NCBI GenBank assembly: GCA_947499715.1 | Contig: CANMPL010000006.1 | Coordinates: 1-64,000 of the forward strand | From: an uncultured Paracoccaceae bacterium | GTDB taxonomy: Bacteria > Pseudomonadota > Alphaproteobacteria > Rhodobacterales > Rhodobacteraceae | Reading direction: 5' to 3' | DNA length: 64,000 bases | Made by a program: the position numbers and the translations under genes | The notes under the pieces: model-generated | The model's input: only the letters and a program-made list of their open reading frames with translations | Told to the model about the DNA's origin: nothing | The model's database searches: none | Part shown: one piece after another, positions 44,286 through 53,457 of the stretch | Layout: each line of letters begins with the position of its first letter | How positions within the stretch are numbered: position 1 is the stretch's first letter

Positions 44286-45314
44286 ATGTTGCTTGTCTTC
44301 GCGATCCTCTTGATGTGCGCGGCGATCTACGGCGCCGCAATCGCCATTGCCAATCGTCGCGTCCGCCCCAAGACAGGCCCCATCGCGCAAAGTAAGCAAA
44401 ACCCAGAATTGCCATTGGCCAGCGACCGTCTGTCGTTGCTGACATGGAACATTGGGTACGCGAGCCTTGGCAAAGAAGCCGATTTGATCATCGATCAAGG
44501 CAAATCCCTGCGCGCGCTTTCCACTGATCAGATTGCAACCGCCGCAAGCGGTATCGCCCAGCATTTGGCGAACCAACCCGCTGATGTCCTTTGCCTACAG
44601 GAAAATGCCAACGCCGGGTTTCTGACCCGCAATGTCCCGGTTCGTGATGTCATCGCAACGGGTCTTTCGGATCGGATCAGCTTTTATTGGACCGATATGA
44701 AGGCCGTGCTGGTGCCTCGTTTCCTCCGCTTTGATCATGGCATGTCGGTTCATGCGCGTGTGAAGGTCGATACCTGTTCGGCCTTTACATTGCCGCAGGA
44801 CAACACCCGTTACTTCGGCTTGGTGAAAAAGTTTTATGGCGGCCTTATCAGCCGGATCCCCACCACCAAAAGGGGCAGTGACTGGGTCATCTTCAACATC
44901 CATTTGTCGGCCTTCGACCCGAATGCACAAACCCGGCTCAAGCAATTGGCGGCGCTTTTGGACATGGCGCAGCGCGAATACGAAAAGGGCCATTTTGTCG
45001 TGGTGGCGGGCGACTGGAATATGCGTTTGTCACCAGCAGAATTTCCGCATCAGACACTTGTCGGAGATCTGACATGGACCATGCCATTTTCCGATGCGGT
45101 GCTGCCAAAGGGCTGGCGGATCGCTGTCGATTCGACGACCCCAACCGTGCGGACCCTGAATGCGCGATACGTCGCGGGCGAAAACTACACCACCATCATT
45201 GATGGATTTGTCCATTCGCCAAATGTCGCGGTACTCGATGTCTCGACCGCCGATCTTGGGTTTGAGCTGTCAGATCACCATCCCGTCTTTGCCCGGTTTC
45301 AGACAGTAAGCTGA
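44286..45314 (+). CDS. endonuclease/exonuclease/phosphatase family protein
   Basis: A 342-residue protein with an N-terminal membrane helix and an EEP domain: LTWNIGYASLG, LCLQENANA (metal Glu), NIHLSAFDPNA, AGDWNMRLSP, and the final SDHHPVFARF with catalytic Asp-His. With the upstream patatin gene, a sphingomyelinase- or inositol-phosphatase-like lipid role is more likely than DNA cleavage, but this is inference. Confidence 0.87.
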   Translation: MLLVFAILLMCAAIYGAAIAIANRRVRPKTGPIAQSKQNPELPLASDRLSLLTWNIGYASLGKEADLIIDQGKSLRALSTDQIATAASGIAQHLANQPADVLCLQENANAGFLTRNVPVRDVIATGLSDRISFYWTDMKAVLVPRFLRFDHGMSVHARVKVDTCSAFTLPQDNTRYFGLVKKFYGGLISRIPTTKRGSDWVIFNIHLSAFDPNAQTRLKQLAALLDMAQREYEKGHFVVVAGDWNMRLSPAEFPHQTLVGDLTWTMPFSDAVLPKGWRIAVDSTTPTVRTLNARYVAGENYTTIIDGFVHSPNVAVLDVSTADLGFELSDHHPVFARFQTVS

Positions 45315-45559
45315 TGTGCAGCCCTGCGCGCGCCGATACGCGTCTTGACCGCCTTTGGCGGTTCGGCTGCAAGCGCGCTGCATCCCGCCCGTTCATCGGC
45401 GCGAAACCACGCAATTGATCGCGCGCACGTTGACGACGCGGTGGCCCTTAACGGCGAACGCCGCCTTTGCTTTGCAACACAATGGAAAGTTCATTCTGTT
45501 GGCGCTTTGCGCTGATTTTGCGCTTGTTTTCCGGTTGCCCCCTCCCTAAACGGGTCAGC

Positions 45560-45649
45560 GGAGACGTGGCCGAGTGGTCGAAGGCGCTCCCCTGCTAAGG
45601 GAGTAGGCCCGGAAGGGTCTCGAGGGTTCGAATCCCTTCGTCTCCGCCA
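45560..45649 (+). tRNA. trnS: tRNA-Ser (GCT)
   Basis: A 90-base tRNA with a long variable arm, acceptor GGAGACG / CGTCTCC, anticodon loop CTGCTAA (anticodon GCT) and encoded GCCA. Its 3' end (45636-45649) is duplicated at 59496-59509, marking the attachment site of the genomic island that follows. Confidence 0.96.
45636..45649 (+). repeat. attL: 14-bp direct repeat in tRNA-Ser 3' end
   Basis: CTTCGTCTCCGCCA, identical to 59496-59509. It lies inside the tRNA, which stays intact after insertion. Confidence 0.92.
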
Positions 45650-45736
45650 TTTTCCCCAAAATCACTATCTCACAACTGCCTGATAGTAGGGTGAAATTCG
45701 GCAAATTAGTGCCAGCGACTGTGTTCGGTCCGCTTG

Positions 45737-45772
45737 ATTTGCTGCACATTTTGCTACACAATTTGCTGCACA
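45737..45772 (+). repeat. three tandem 12-bp repeats upstream of integrase
   Basis: ATTTGCTGCACA, TTTTGCTACACA and ATTTGCTGCACA are contiguous, 20 bases before the integrase start. Two copies of TTTTGCTGCACA occur at the right end (59399-59422). They are probable arm-type integrase sites and could also control integrase expression. Confidence 0.85.
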
Positions 45773-45791
45773 AACGCGGAGGATTTCCGTC

Positions 45792-47060
45792 ATGGGCATT
45801 GCAAAGAGAGGCCGTCACTACCACCTCCGCCGCCGCGTTCCGCGCCGGTATCGAGGGGTTGAACCGCGCGAAACGGTCTGGATCAGCCTGCATACCGACT
45901 CGGAGACAGTCGCCCACAGCAAGGCGGATCGCGCGTGGTCCCAGATGATCGAAGCTTGGGAAGCGCGTCTGGCCGGGAACAGCGCGGATGCGGAGGGCCG
46001 TTACGAAGCCGCCCGAGACCTCGCCCGGGCGAGGGGCTTTCGGTATCTGGACGTGGGGGCTGTCGCTAAATTGCCGGTTGAGGATGTCGTCGAGCGCGTC
46101 GAGGCGATCCCTGCGCCTGCGAAGCAGCCCGATGTAGTGGAAGCAGCCGCCCTTCTCGGCACCGTCCGCGAACCCCGCATCACGGTCACCAAGGCGCTGG
46201 AACTCTATTGGACGCTCGCGAGGGAGAAGACCTTCGGCAAGAGTGAGGACCAACTGCGCCGCTGGGAAGCGCCACGCAATAAGGCGATCCGCAACTTCGT
46301 CTTGGTGGTCGGCGACAAGGAGATTGCCAACATCACACGCGACGACATGCTGGACTTCCGCCAGCACTGGCTGGACCGGATCGAGGCGGGTGAAGTGACG
46401 GCAAACTCGGCCAACAAGGACCTGATCCATCTGGGCGACGTGCTCAAGACGGTGAACACGATGAAGCGGCTTGGGCTGTCGCTGCCGCTTGGTGAGCTGT
46501 CCTTCAAGGAGGGCGAGGCAAGAACCCGCCCGCCCTTCAGCGAAGACTGGATTGCGCAGCGTCTGCTCGCCCACAGCGCGTTGGCTGGGTTGAACGACGA
46601 AGCGCGCGGCCTGCTGCTGGGGATGATCAACACCGGTTACCGACCGTCCGAGGGCGCGGCGCTGACCGCGGACACGATCAGGCTGGAGGGCGATGTACCT
46701 CACATCTCGATCGAACCGACAGGCCGTCAGCTGAAGAGCCAATACGCCCGCCGCGTGATCCCTCTGGTTGGCGTGTCGCTTGCGGCCTTCAAGGAGTTCC
46801 CCGAGGGTTTCCCCCGCTATCGTGACAGCGCTACGTTGAGCGCGACAGTGAACAAATTCCTTCGAGCGAACGGTCTGCTCGAGACGCCACGCCACTCCTT
46901 CTACTCGTTGCGCCACTCCTTCGAGGACCGCATGCTCGCCGCCGGGATCGACGACCGCATCCGGCGTGACCTTTTCGGTCACCGATTGGACCGGGAACGA
47001 TATGGCAAGGGCGCGTCTTTGGAACACGTCACCGAATTGGTGCGCGGTATCGCCTTTTGA
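45792..47060 (+). CDS. int: tyrosine recombinase/integrase
   Basis: A 422-residue phage-type integrase. The C-terminal catalytic domain carries Arg in NTGYRPSEGAAL, His-x-x-Arg in FYSLRHSF, His in LFGHRLDRERYG and the likely nucleophile Tyr just after it. The N-terminal and core-binding regions (about 1-230) are of the DUF6538/phage_int_SAM kind. GGAGGA precedes ATG 45792. It lies right beside the tRNA-Ser attachment site and should mediate island insertion and excision. Confidence 0.95.
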   Translation: MGIAKRGRHYHLRRRVPRRYRGVEPRETVWISLHTDSETVAHSKADRAWSQMIEAWEARLAGNSADAEGRYEAARDLARARGFRYLDVGAVAKLPVEDVVERVEAIPAPAKQPDVVEAAALLGTVREPRITVTKALELYWTLAREKTFGKSEDQLRRWEAPRNKAIRNFVLVVGDKEIANITRDDMLDFRQHWLDRIEAGEVTANSANKDLIHLGDVLKTVNTMKRLGLSLPLGELSFKEGEARTRPPFSEDWIAQRLLAHSALAGLNDEARGLLLGMINTGYRPSEGAALTADTIRLEGDVPHISIEPTGRQLKSQYARRVIPLVGVSLAAFKEFPEGFPRYRDSATLSATVNKFLRANGLLETPRHSFYSLRHSFEDRMLAAGIDDRIRRDLFGHRLDRERYGKGASLEHVTELVRGIAF

Positions 47061-47278
47061 GCCAACAATGCCCGCGCCCGACGCTGAGCGTCATTGAGAC
47101 ACGTCTCTTCCTTCATGGCTGCGGCCAGTTCCGCCTCGAGCCGCTCGAAGACGGGTGTGAACGCTGCATTCTCAACAACAAGCTTCGACACCTTCACCAG
47201 CGCCGCTTTGATCCGCGCGGCATCGACCGTCCGGGGCGGACGGGGCTGCTGCTGCGAAGGGCCAGTCAAAGGTGTCAT
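46979..47278 (-). CDS. small hypothetical protein overlapping integrase 3' end
   Basis: A 99-residue helical protein from ATG 47278 (DAARIKAALVKVSKLVVENA, FTPVFERLEAELAAAMKEE, QRRARALLAQKAI). Similar small genes occur after integrases in alphaproteobacterial islands. It overlaps the integrase end by 82 bases in convergent orientation; the overlapped part may not be translated from this frame. Function unknown. Confidence 0.55.
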   Translation of the reverse strand: MTPLTGPSQQQPRPPRTVDAARIKAALVKVSKLVVENAAFTPVFERLEAELAAAMKEETCLNDAQRRARALLAQKAIPRTNSVTCSKDAPLPYRSRSNR

Positions 47279-47813
47279 GCAAGATAGCATGGAGCCATGT
47301 GTTCAGCTTGTGCAGAGCACGCAGCCCATCCGCGCAAAACGGCCTGTCACAGCGTACAAATCGGACAGTTGGATTGTCCGGCACATCGGCGTTTCGGTAT
47401 GAATTCGACTAGCGACAGCCGCGCCTCAGAGCGATGCTGCCATCCTTCGAATCATCTCGGTCCAGTTGGCTGTGCAGGCACATTGGCGGCATGATGAACA
47501 TGACGAATTGGGCCTCTTGGGAGCGCAGACGGGAGCAACGGAAGGGGATGGCAAGATAAAGCGAGTTCCTCGCTGGCCGGGCCTATGGCCCTAACCTGTT
47601 GTCTGCACATTGTTTTTTGGTGTGACGCACGATGAATCGTACGGTGTCTTGCGGCAAGCTTTCCCTGTTTTATGAATGATTTCAATGCCCTGACGTGGCA
47701 CGCCGCGCGGTGCCTTCACGCGAGAGCCCGCTACGGCTTCTCTTTGCACGCCATGCTTCGATCCTCCTCAAACGCTGCTTGATTGGCCCAGAATGGGCGT
47801 CGATCGTGGTCCC
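47279..47813. other. non-coding region upstream of relaxase (possible oriT)
   Basis: 535 bases with no supported gene. An origin of transfer commonly lies just upstream of a relaxase gene; the region holds short inverted stretches (for example around 47621-47640), but I could not define a nick site. Confidence 0.35.
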
Positions 47814-49898
47814 ATGACCCGAGATGAGAACGACCTCCGCATCCGTCCCGGTAAGGTCCGGGACCGCGCCCAGAGCGCCCCACGCGTGCAGCGCCCGGCA
47901 CGAGGCTTCCTGGCCGACGTGCATCGAGCAATCCGCCGGGCGGGCGGTGACCCGAACAGGCTGGCCGGGAAGAGGAAGGCAAGCGGACGGTTCAACGCCC
48001 GTGGCCGGGGTGCCAAGGTGGCGGCGCAGTTGAAAGGCCGGAGTCCTTGGTCCCGAAGCGCTGACGGGACCCGAACCCGCGCCCGTCGGGTGACCGTGAA
48101 AGCGCGGATCGTGAAGCTGAATCCACAGCGCGGTGCGTCGCGCGGGCGGTCATTTGTCAGTGCAAAGGCGGTCGATGCGCATCTGCGGTATCTGGAGCGT
48201 GACGGTGTCACGCTGGACGGCGAAAAGGGTCAGGTCTATTCGGCGGATCAAGACACAGCCGACGGTCGGGACTTCCTCGACCGGGGCCGTGAGGACCGCC
48301 ATCAGTTCCGATTCATCGTCTCCGCAGAAGACGGTGTCGAGCTTGCCGACATGCGCCAGACGACCCGAGATATCATGGCGCAGATGGAAGCCGATCTTCA
48401 AACTCGGCTCGATTGGGTCGCGGTCGATGACTACAACACCGGGCATCCGCACACCCACATTCTGGTCCGGGGGATCACCGACGACGGCAAGATTCTGAAC
48501 ATCGCAGGAGATTACATCGCGCATGGGGTCCGCGAACGGGCGACCGACATCGTGACACTGGAACTTGGACACCAGACCGACCTCGAGGTGACCGACCAGC
48601 TGCGCCGCGAAGTGCACGCCGAGCGCTTTACCCGGCTCGACCGGATGCTGATGGCCGAGCAGAGGGCGAACAACGAATTTGCTGATCTGCGACCGGACAA
48701 GGACATGCTGGAGACGATGAAGCGGAATCGCGCGCTGTTGATCGGCAGGGCGCAGTATCTGGAAAAACTCGGTCTTGCTGAACAGAGCGCGCCGGGTGTC
48801 TGGCATCTGGACGACAGCACGGAACCTACGCTGCGTGCGATGGGGGAGCGCGGCGATATCATCAAATCGATGTATCGCGCGTTGGATGCCAACGATCTGG
48901 CGGCGCAGCGCGGGGCGGCACAGCTCACGATGCACCGAGACGGACTGCAGCAGCAGATCGCTGGCCGCGTTCTTGCCAAGGAACTCGCGGGCGACGGGTC
49001 TGGCGACCGGATGCAGCTGGTCATCGACGGGACCGATGGCCGCGTGCACCAGATCGAGCTGCGTGCCGATCATTGCGAGGGGATCGGACGCGGCATGATC
49101 GTGTCGGCAACACCGCCGCCAACGGAGCCAAGAGCGGCTGACCGGAAAATACTCGCGGCCACAAAAAGTGACGGCACCTATAAACCGTCGCGGCACATCG
49201 AGATGGCCCGGGAACAAGAGATCAGCCCCGATCCCGCCCGATTTGTCGCGGCCCATGTGCGGCGGCTCGAAGCCCTGCGGCGAGCGGGGATCGTCGAGCG
49301 ATATAGCGAAGATCACTGGAAAGTGCCCGTGGACCTGCCGGAGCGAGGGCTCACACATGACCGCAAACGCCACGGCCCCGGCCCGCGCGTGGACCTGCTC
49401 TCACCGATCGGACTGGACCGGCAAGTGACCCACGACGGCGCGACCTGGCTCGATCGGGAACTAGTGGCGCAACGGCGGGACTCAGTTAGTGAGACCGGCT
49501 TTGGTGCCGAGGCAGGCCGGGCGATGGACCAACGCAAGCGCGTTCTGGTGGAACGAGGCGATGCTATCGATCTCGGGGGCGGTCGCATTCGCGCCCCGCA
49601 CGACCTCATTCAGCGTCTGGAGGGCCGGGAAGTGGAACGTGTCGGGCGCGCGATGGCTGCGGAACAAGGGAGAAAATGGAAACCCGTGAAACCTGGCAAC
49701 CAATTCGCAGGTCAACTGACTGGCAGCACGCAACTGGCCAGCGGACGCTTCGCGATGATCGATGACGGGTTGGGCTTCAGTCTCGTGCCATGGAACCAAA
49801 CGCTGGAGCGCCGGATCGGGCTGCAGGTCTCCGGAGTTGGCATGTCCGGCGGAGGGATCGACTGGACCCTCGGCAGGCAAAGGGGCTTGGGGCTTTAG
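47814..49898 (+). CDS. VirD2-type relaxase/mobilisation protein (DUF3363)
   Basis: A 694-residue mobilisation protein. The N-terminal nuclease half has the RHQFRFIVS strand (about 162-170) and the metal-binding His motif HPHTH at 211-215 (GHPHTHILVRG); the C-terminal half matches DUF3363. ATG 47814 (MTRDENDLRIRPGKVRDR) is favoured over 47793. It would nick the island's oriT. No coupling protein or mating-channel genes accompany it. Its stop overlaps the convergent vsr stop by four bases. Confidence 0.88.
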   Translation: MTRDENDLRIRPGKVRDRAQSAPRVQRPARGFLADVHRAIRRAGGDPNRLAGKRKASGRFNARGRGAKVAAQLKGRSPWSRSADGTRTRARRVTVKARIVKLNPQRGASRGRSFVSAKAVDAHLRYLERDGVTLDGEKGQVYSADQDTADGRDFLDRGREDRHQFRFIVSAEDGVELADMRQTTRDIMAQMEADLQTRLDWVAVDDYNTGHPHTHILVRGITDDGKILNIAGDYIAHGVRERATDIVTLELGHQTDLEVTDQLRREVHAERFTRLDRMLMAEQRANNEFADLRPDKDMLETMKRNRALLIGRAQYLEKLGLAEQSAPGVWHLDDSTEPTLRAMGERGDIIKSMYRALDANDLAAQRGAAQLTMHRDGLQQQIAGRVLAKELAGDGSGDRMQLVIDGTDGRVHQIELRADHCEGIGRGMIVSATPPPTEPRAADRKILAATKSDGTYKPSRHIEMAREQEISPDPARFVAAHVRRLEALRRAGIVERYSEDHWKVPVDLPERGLTHDRKRHGPGPRVDLLSPIGLDRQVTHDGATWLDRELVAQRRDSVSETGFGAEAGRAMDQRKRVLVERGDAIDLGGGRIRAPHDLIQRLEGREVERVGRAMAAEQGRKWKPVKPGNQFAGQLTGSTQLASGRFAMIDDGLGFSLVPWNQTLERRIGLQVSGVGMSGGGIDWTLGRQRGLGL

Positions 49899-50317
49899 GG
49901 ATCGCCAAGTACCCACGCGACCACCTCGTCTAAAGTGTGGTGCATTTCTCCTTTCGAAAGAGAGCATTCCCACACTACCTTAACTCGCCATCCGAGATCT
50001 AGCAGAGCTTGTATCGACCGCTTGTCTCTTTCAATGTTAGTTTGAAACTTGGCGTCCCAGAAATCCATGTTTGATTTGGGCACGGCTGCTCTTGCGCAAC
50101 CCTGATGACGATGCCAAAAACAGCCATGGACGAAGATCGCAGCGTTATAGCTTCGCAACACGATGTCCGGAGACCCAGGCAACTTCCTGACGTCTAGACG
50201 ATATCGAAAGCCCGCGGCGTGCAAGTGTCGCCGGACGATCAACTCAGGCTTCGTATCCCTACGCTGGTTGGCAGCCATCATGCGGGATCGAATTTCCTTT
50301 GACACGATATCTGTCAA
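49895..50317 (-). CDS. vsr: very short patch repair endonuclease Vsr
   Basis: A 140-residue Vsr that nicks 5' of T:G mismatches arising from deaminated 5-methylcytosine. It has the family start (IRSRMMAANQRRDTKPE), the catalytic Asp in LPGSPDIVL, FVHGCFWHRHQGC (His and Cys of the active site and zinc cluster) and the KFQTNIERDKR helix. TTG 50317 best matches the family start; an earlier TTG at 50350 would overlap nothing essential. It is divergent from the cytosine methyltransferase at 50377, its expected partner. Confidence 0.92.
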   Translation of the reverse strand: MTDIVSKEIRSRMMAANQRRDTKPELIVRRHLHAAGFRYRLDVRKLPGSPDIVLRSYNAAIFVHGCFWHRHQGCARAAVPKSNMDFWDAKFQTNIERDKRSIQALLDLGWRVKVVWECSLSKGEMHHTLDEVVAWVLGDP

Positions 50318-50376
50318 TTCGACATCTTCTTTGCAATCCTCTAACTCCAAGCGAAAAATGGGACGTGAATCAAAAA

Positions 50377-51981
50377 ATGGAAGATGTGATCGGAATAGTC
50401 GATCTCTTTTCGGGGCCCGGCGGCTTGGGAGAGGGCTTCAGTCGCCTCCGACACACGGACGGACGCCCGGTTTTCCAAATCGACCTATCGGTTGAAAAAG
50501 ATGTCATTGCCCACCAGACGCTAAGGCTGCGGTCATTCCTCCGAAAGTTCGGTGAGGTTCTTCCGGATGAGTATTTGAGCTTCCTGAATAGAGGTGGCGT
50601 TGACGAACCGAACTGGGAAGTTCTCTATCCCGAAAAATGGCATGCGGCAGTTCATGAAACGCTCAATCTGACGCTCGGGGCAGATGGAACAGCCGCGATC
50701 ATAGCTGAACGGATATCAGAAATCAGGCGTTTAAGGGGTGATCGCGTAATCCTGATAGGCGGGCCACCGTGCCAAGCATATTCACTCGCAGGCCGAGGAC
50801 GGAAACCTGGGAACCTTGGATATGTCCCGCACGTGGAGAACCGGCATCGGCTCTATGAGGAATATATCGACGTTCTGCGACAGCTTCGTCCTGCTGCCTT
50901 CGTCATGGAAAATGTAAAGGGTATGCTTTCATCTTCCATTGAAAAGAGGAAGGTTTTCGATCTCGTTACCCAGGATCTCAAAGGAGGAAATGGTGAGCCC
51001 GAGTATGTGCTTTGCCCATTGACCGGAGAACCATCGTTAGATGGGGAGGAAATGCCACGCTCGTTCATCGTCGAGGCCGAACGCCATGGGATTCCGCAAG
51101 CCCGCCACCGCGTTATCATCGTGGGTATGCGCCGAGACCTGCTCTTGTCTGGCAAGTCTCTCGAACTCCCAAAGCTGCCGGTGGAGGCCAAGCAGGTGAC
51201 GGTCCGCGATGTCCTTGAGAGAATGCCAATCGTTCGCAGCGGAATCAGCGCTCGTGGTGGTAATAGGGACGATTGCAATGACTGGAAGGTGACCGTTGCT
51301 GCCTCATCTGCGCGTATCCTACGTGAGGAGTCTCCTCTATCCGGCGGAAGTAGAGCGAGGTTCGTGTCGGCGGTCAAATCCGTGAGTGCGCCCGCACAGA
51401 TAAAGGCCAGCAACCGTGTCGGAGGGCGCGGCAGAATGGCGTTGCCGCCTCAATGCCCGGATGAGCTCGCACAATGGTTGCTCGAGCCACGGCTCAAGCG
51501 TCTCGTTCAGCACGAAACCCGCGGTCACATGAAAGAAGACCTTGGGCGCTATCTGTTTGCTGCTTCATGGACATTGGCGACCGGTATATCGCCCAAGGCT
51601 GCTGATTTTCCAGCTGTTCTGGCACCAGAGCACAAAAACTGGACATCCGGAAAATTCAACGATCGCTTCAGGGTGCAAGCTTGGGATCGACCGTCTTCAA
51701 CTGTGGTTTGCCACATATCAAAAGATGGTCACTATTTCATCCACCCTGATCCCGCACAATGCCGTAGCCTCACAGTTCGAGAGGCTGCCCGTCTTCAGAC
51801 TTTCCCAGACAACTATTTTTTCAAGGGAAATCGAACAGAGCAATACATTCAAGTTGGAAACGCGGTTCCACCATTTCTTGCTTGGAAAATTGCGAGGGCC
51901 ATGGCCCCGACATTGCATAGAGTTCTTACGCCGTCACATACTGAAAGACATTGCAACACATTGACGGTCGCCATGTCATGA
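50377..51981 (+). CDS. DNA (cytosine-5) methyltransferase
   Basis: A 534-residue C5 methyltransferase. Motif I DLFSGPGGLGEGF binds SAM; motif IV GGPPCQAYS has the catalytic Cys; motif VI is ENVKG, VIII is QARHRVIIVG, IX/X are RSLTVREAARLQTFPDNYFF and QVGNAVPP. A long region between VIII and IX is the target-recognition domain. ATG 50377 (GTG 50365 possible). It heads the defence cassette and shares ATGA with the GHKL ATPase. It probably marks self DNA; the target sequence cannot be read. Confidence 0.95.
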   Translation: MEDVIGIVDLFSGPGGLGEGFSRLRHTDGRPVFQIDLSVEKDVIAHQTLRLRSFLRKFGEVLPDEYLSFLNRGGVDEPNWEVLYPEKWHAAVHETLNLTLGADGTAAIIAERISEIRRLRGDRVILIGGPPCQAYSLAGRGRKPGNLGYVPHVENRHRLYEEYIDVLRQLRPAAFVMENVKGMLSSSIEKRKVFDLVTQDLKGGNGEPEYVLCPLTGEPSLDGEEMPRSFIVEAERHGIPQARHRVIIVGMRRDLLLSGKSLELPKLPVEAKQVTVRDVLERMPIVRSGISARGGNRDDCNDWKVTVAASSARILREESPLSGGSRARFVSAVKSVSAPAQIKASNRVGGRGRMALPPQCPDELAQWLLEPRLKRLVQHETRGHMKEDLGRYLFAASWTLATGISPKAADFPAVLAPEHKNWTSGKFNDRFRVQAWDRPSSTVVCHISKDGHYFIHPDPAQCRSLTVREAARLQTFPDNYFFKGNRTEQYIQVGNAVPPFLAWKIARAMAPTLHRVLTPSHTERHCNTLTVAMS

Positions 51982-53456
51982 CGAATAGCAACACTCCAGA
52001 AGGTGTTTTTTACGATACAATTGAACCGGACGCTGCTGCTTTAATAGAGAGTTTGCGCGACATCGGATATACGATGTCAACTGCCGTCGCAGATATCGTC
52101 GATAATGCACTAACTGCAAATGCGTCTCGAATTTCGATACGCGTCAACGCGCACCCTGATCATGCTGCTGTCGCAATGATCGATGATGGCATCGGTATGT
52201 CCGCAGCTGAATTGCTCAATGCAATGCGGCCGGGTAGCAGTACGCCAACTGACATGAGATCGAAAGAAGACCTTGGCCGGTTTGGGCTCGGGCTCAAGAC
52301 TGCATCGTTCTCACAGTGCCGTCGCCTCACAGTAGTGACAAGTAAAGAAGGGGTCCGGTCTATTGCGATTTGGGATCTTGATCTCGTCGTGGAAAGGAAT
52401 GCTTGGATCGTCGAGCGGCGAAGTACAGATACAGGTATCCGCTACGCTGATCTTCTTGGAGAGAACGGAACCCTTGTCTTGTGGGAGAAACTTGATCGTG
52501 CTGGATTGGACCTTGGTGATCAGACCTTGCTTAGGATGCTGGACGAGACGTCGCGACATTTAGAGCTCGTATTTCATCGGTTCATGAGGTCCGAACCTGG
52601 GCACACCGCAATCATTTTGGACGTGAACGGGCATCAGCTCGAACCAAGCGATCCATTCGCCGAATGGCACGATGCCACGATCCGCCAGCCCGTGGATCGC
52701 CGCCGTGTCGCTGGTGGCACTGCTATCATCCAAGCCTTCATCCTGCCGCACCGCAACAAGGTGAAGTCGGAAGCGGAGTGGAAGAGAATGGGGCTCTCCG
52801 AAGGACATATGCGATCCCAAGGTTTTTACCTTTATCGCAACCGGCGATTGATACGCCATGCGACGTGGTTCAAGATGGCGCCGCAGCACCGATTGACACA
52901 GCTGGCGAGGGTCAAGATCGATATCGGGAACGAAAGCGATGCCGCTTGGAAGATCGACGTATTGAAGGCGTCTGCATCTCCTCCTCCTGTTTTGCGAAAC
53001 CATCTTCGTCAGATGATCGAAGGTCTCGGAGGCAAGTCCAAGCGAGTCTACCGCAAGAGAGGCGCAAAGCTGACCGAAGAGAACCCGTTTCCGCTTTGGC
53101 AGAGGGCCAAAGTGGATTCCAAGATTAGCTACTCATTGAATTGGGATCACCCAATCGTTTCTCGATTTGAACGCGGCCTGACCGACATACAATCACGGCA
53201 ACTCCAAGAATTAATGCGGTTGTTTTCGGCAGGTCTGCCGCTCGAGGCATTGCAGCATGACATGGCCGATAACTTTGAGGCCGTAGAACAGGAAGTGCTT
53301 GATGATGCGGAGATGAGGTCCAGTGGCGAAGTTCTTATTTCACGCCTTCGAGAGATGGGGCACGATAATCGTGAGATTATTAAGTTGTTAGGCTCAATAC
53401 CGCCCTATTCGGCTGCAATGCATGTAATAAAAGAGTTGGTCGATGAGGGAAATTGA
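51978..53456 (+). CDS. MutL/MORC-like GHKL ATPase of Mza-type defence cassette
   Basis: A 492-residue ATPase with the GHKL fold: motif I ADIVDNALTA (Asn43; Asp39 at the usual Glu position), DDGIGM at 69-74, GRFGLGLK at 100-107, and the second domain with a probable catalytic Lys region (FYLYRNRRLIRHATWFKM). It matches the MutL-homologue class linked to restriction-modification islands. ATG 51978 is coupled to the methyltransferase (ATGA). It probably acts as a DNA-bound clamp-like switch upstream of Z1. Confidence 0.9.
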   Translation: MTNSNTPEGVFYDTIEPDAAALIESLRDIGYTMSTAVADIVDNALTANASRISIRVNAHPDHAAVAMIDDGIGMSAAELLNAMRPGSSTPTDMRSKEDLGRFGLGLKTASFSQCRRLTVVTSKEGVRSIAIWDLDLVVERNAWIVERRSTDTGIRYADLLGENGTLVLWEKLDRAGLDLGDQTLLRMLDETSRHLELVFHRFMRSEPGHTAIILDVNGHQLEPSDPFAEWHDATIRQPVDRRRVAGGTAIIQAFILPHRNKVKSEAEWKRMGLSEGHMRSQGFYLYRNRRLIRHATWFKMAPQHRLTQLARVKIDIGNESDAAWKIDVLKASASPPPVLRNHLRQMIEGLGGKSKRVYRKRGAKLTEENPFPLWQRAKVDSKISYSLNWDHPIVSRFERGLTDIQSRQLQELMRLFSAGLPLEALQHDMADNFEAVEQEVLDDAEMRSSGEVLISRLREMGHDNREIIKLLGSIPPYSAAMHVIKELVDEGN

Positions 53457-53457
53457 C

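Noticed and set aside
45737-45772. Tandem repeats considered as a CRISPR array
   Set aside because: Units are 12 bp, contiguous, without spacers, and recur at the island's other end. No cas genes. They are better explained as integrase sites.
45555-47027. 490-codon open frame on the minus strand across the integrase
   Set aside because: It is antisense to a well-conserved integrase and covers the tRNA-Ser; an effect of GC-rich codon structure, with no recognisable domain.
48150-49373. 407-codon minus-strand frame opposite the relaxase
   Set aside because: Antisense shadow; the plus strand has the HPHTH relaxase motif and DUF3363 sequence.
50299-50376. Longer N-terminus for the cytosine methyltransferase
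   Set aside because: The extra 26 residues have no family counterpart and overlap the divergent vsr; the SAM motif starts soon after ATG 50377.
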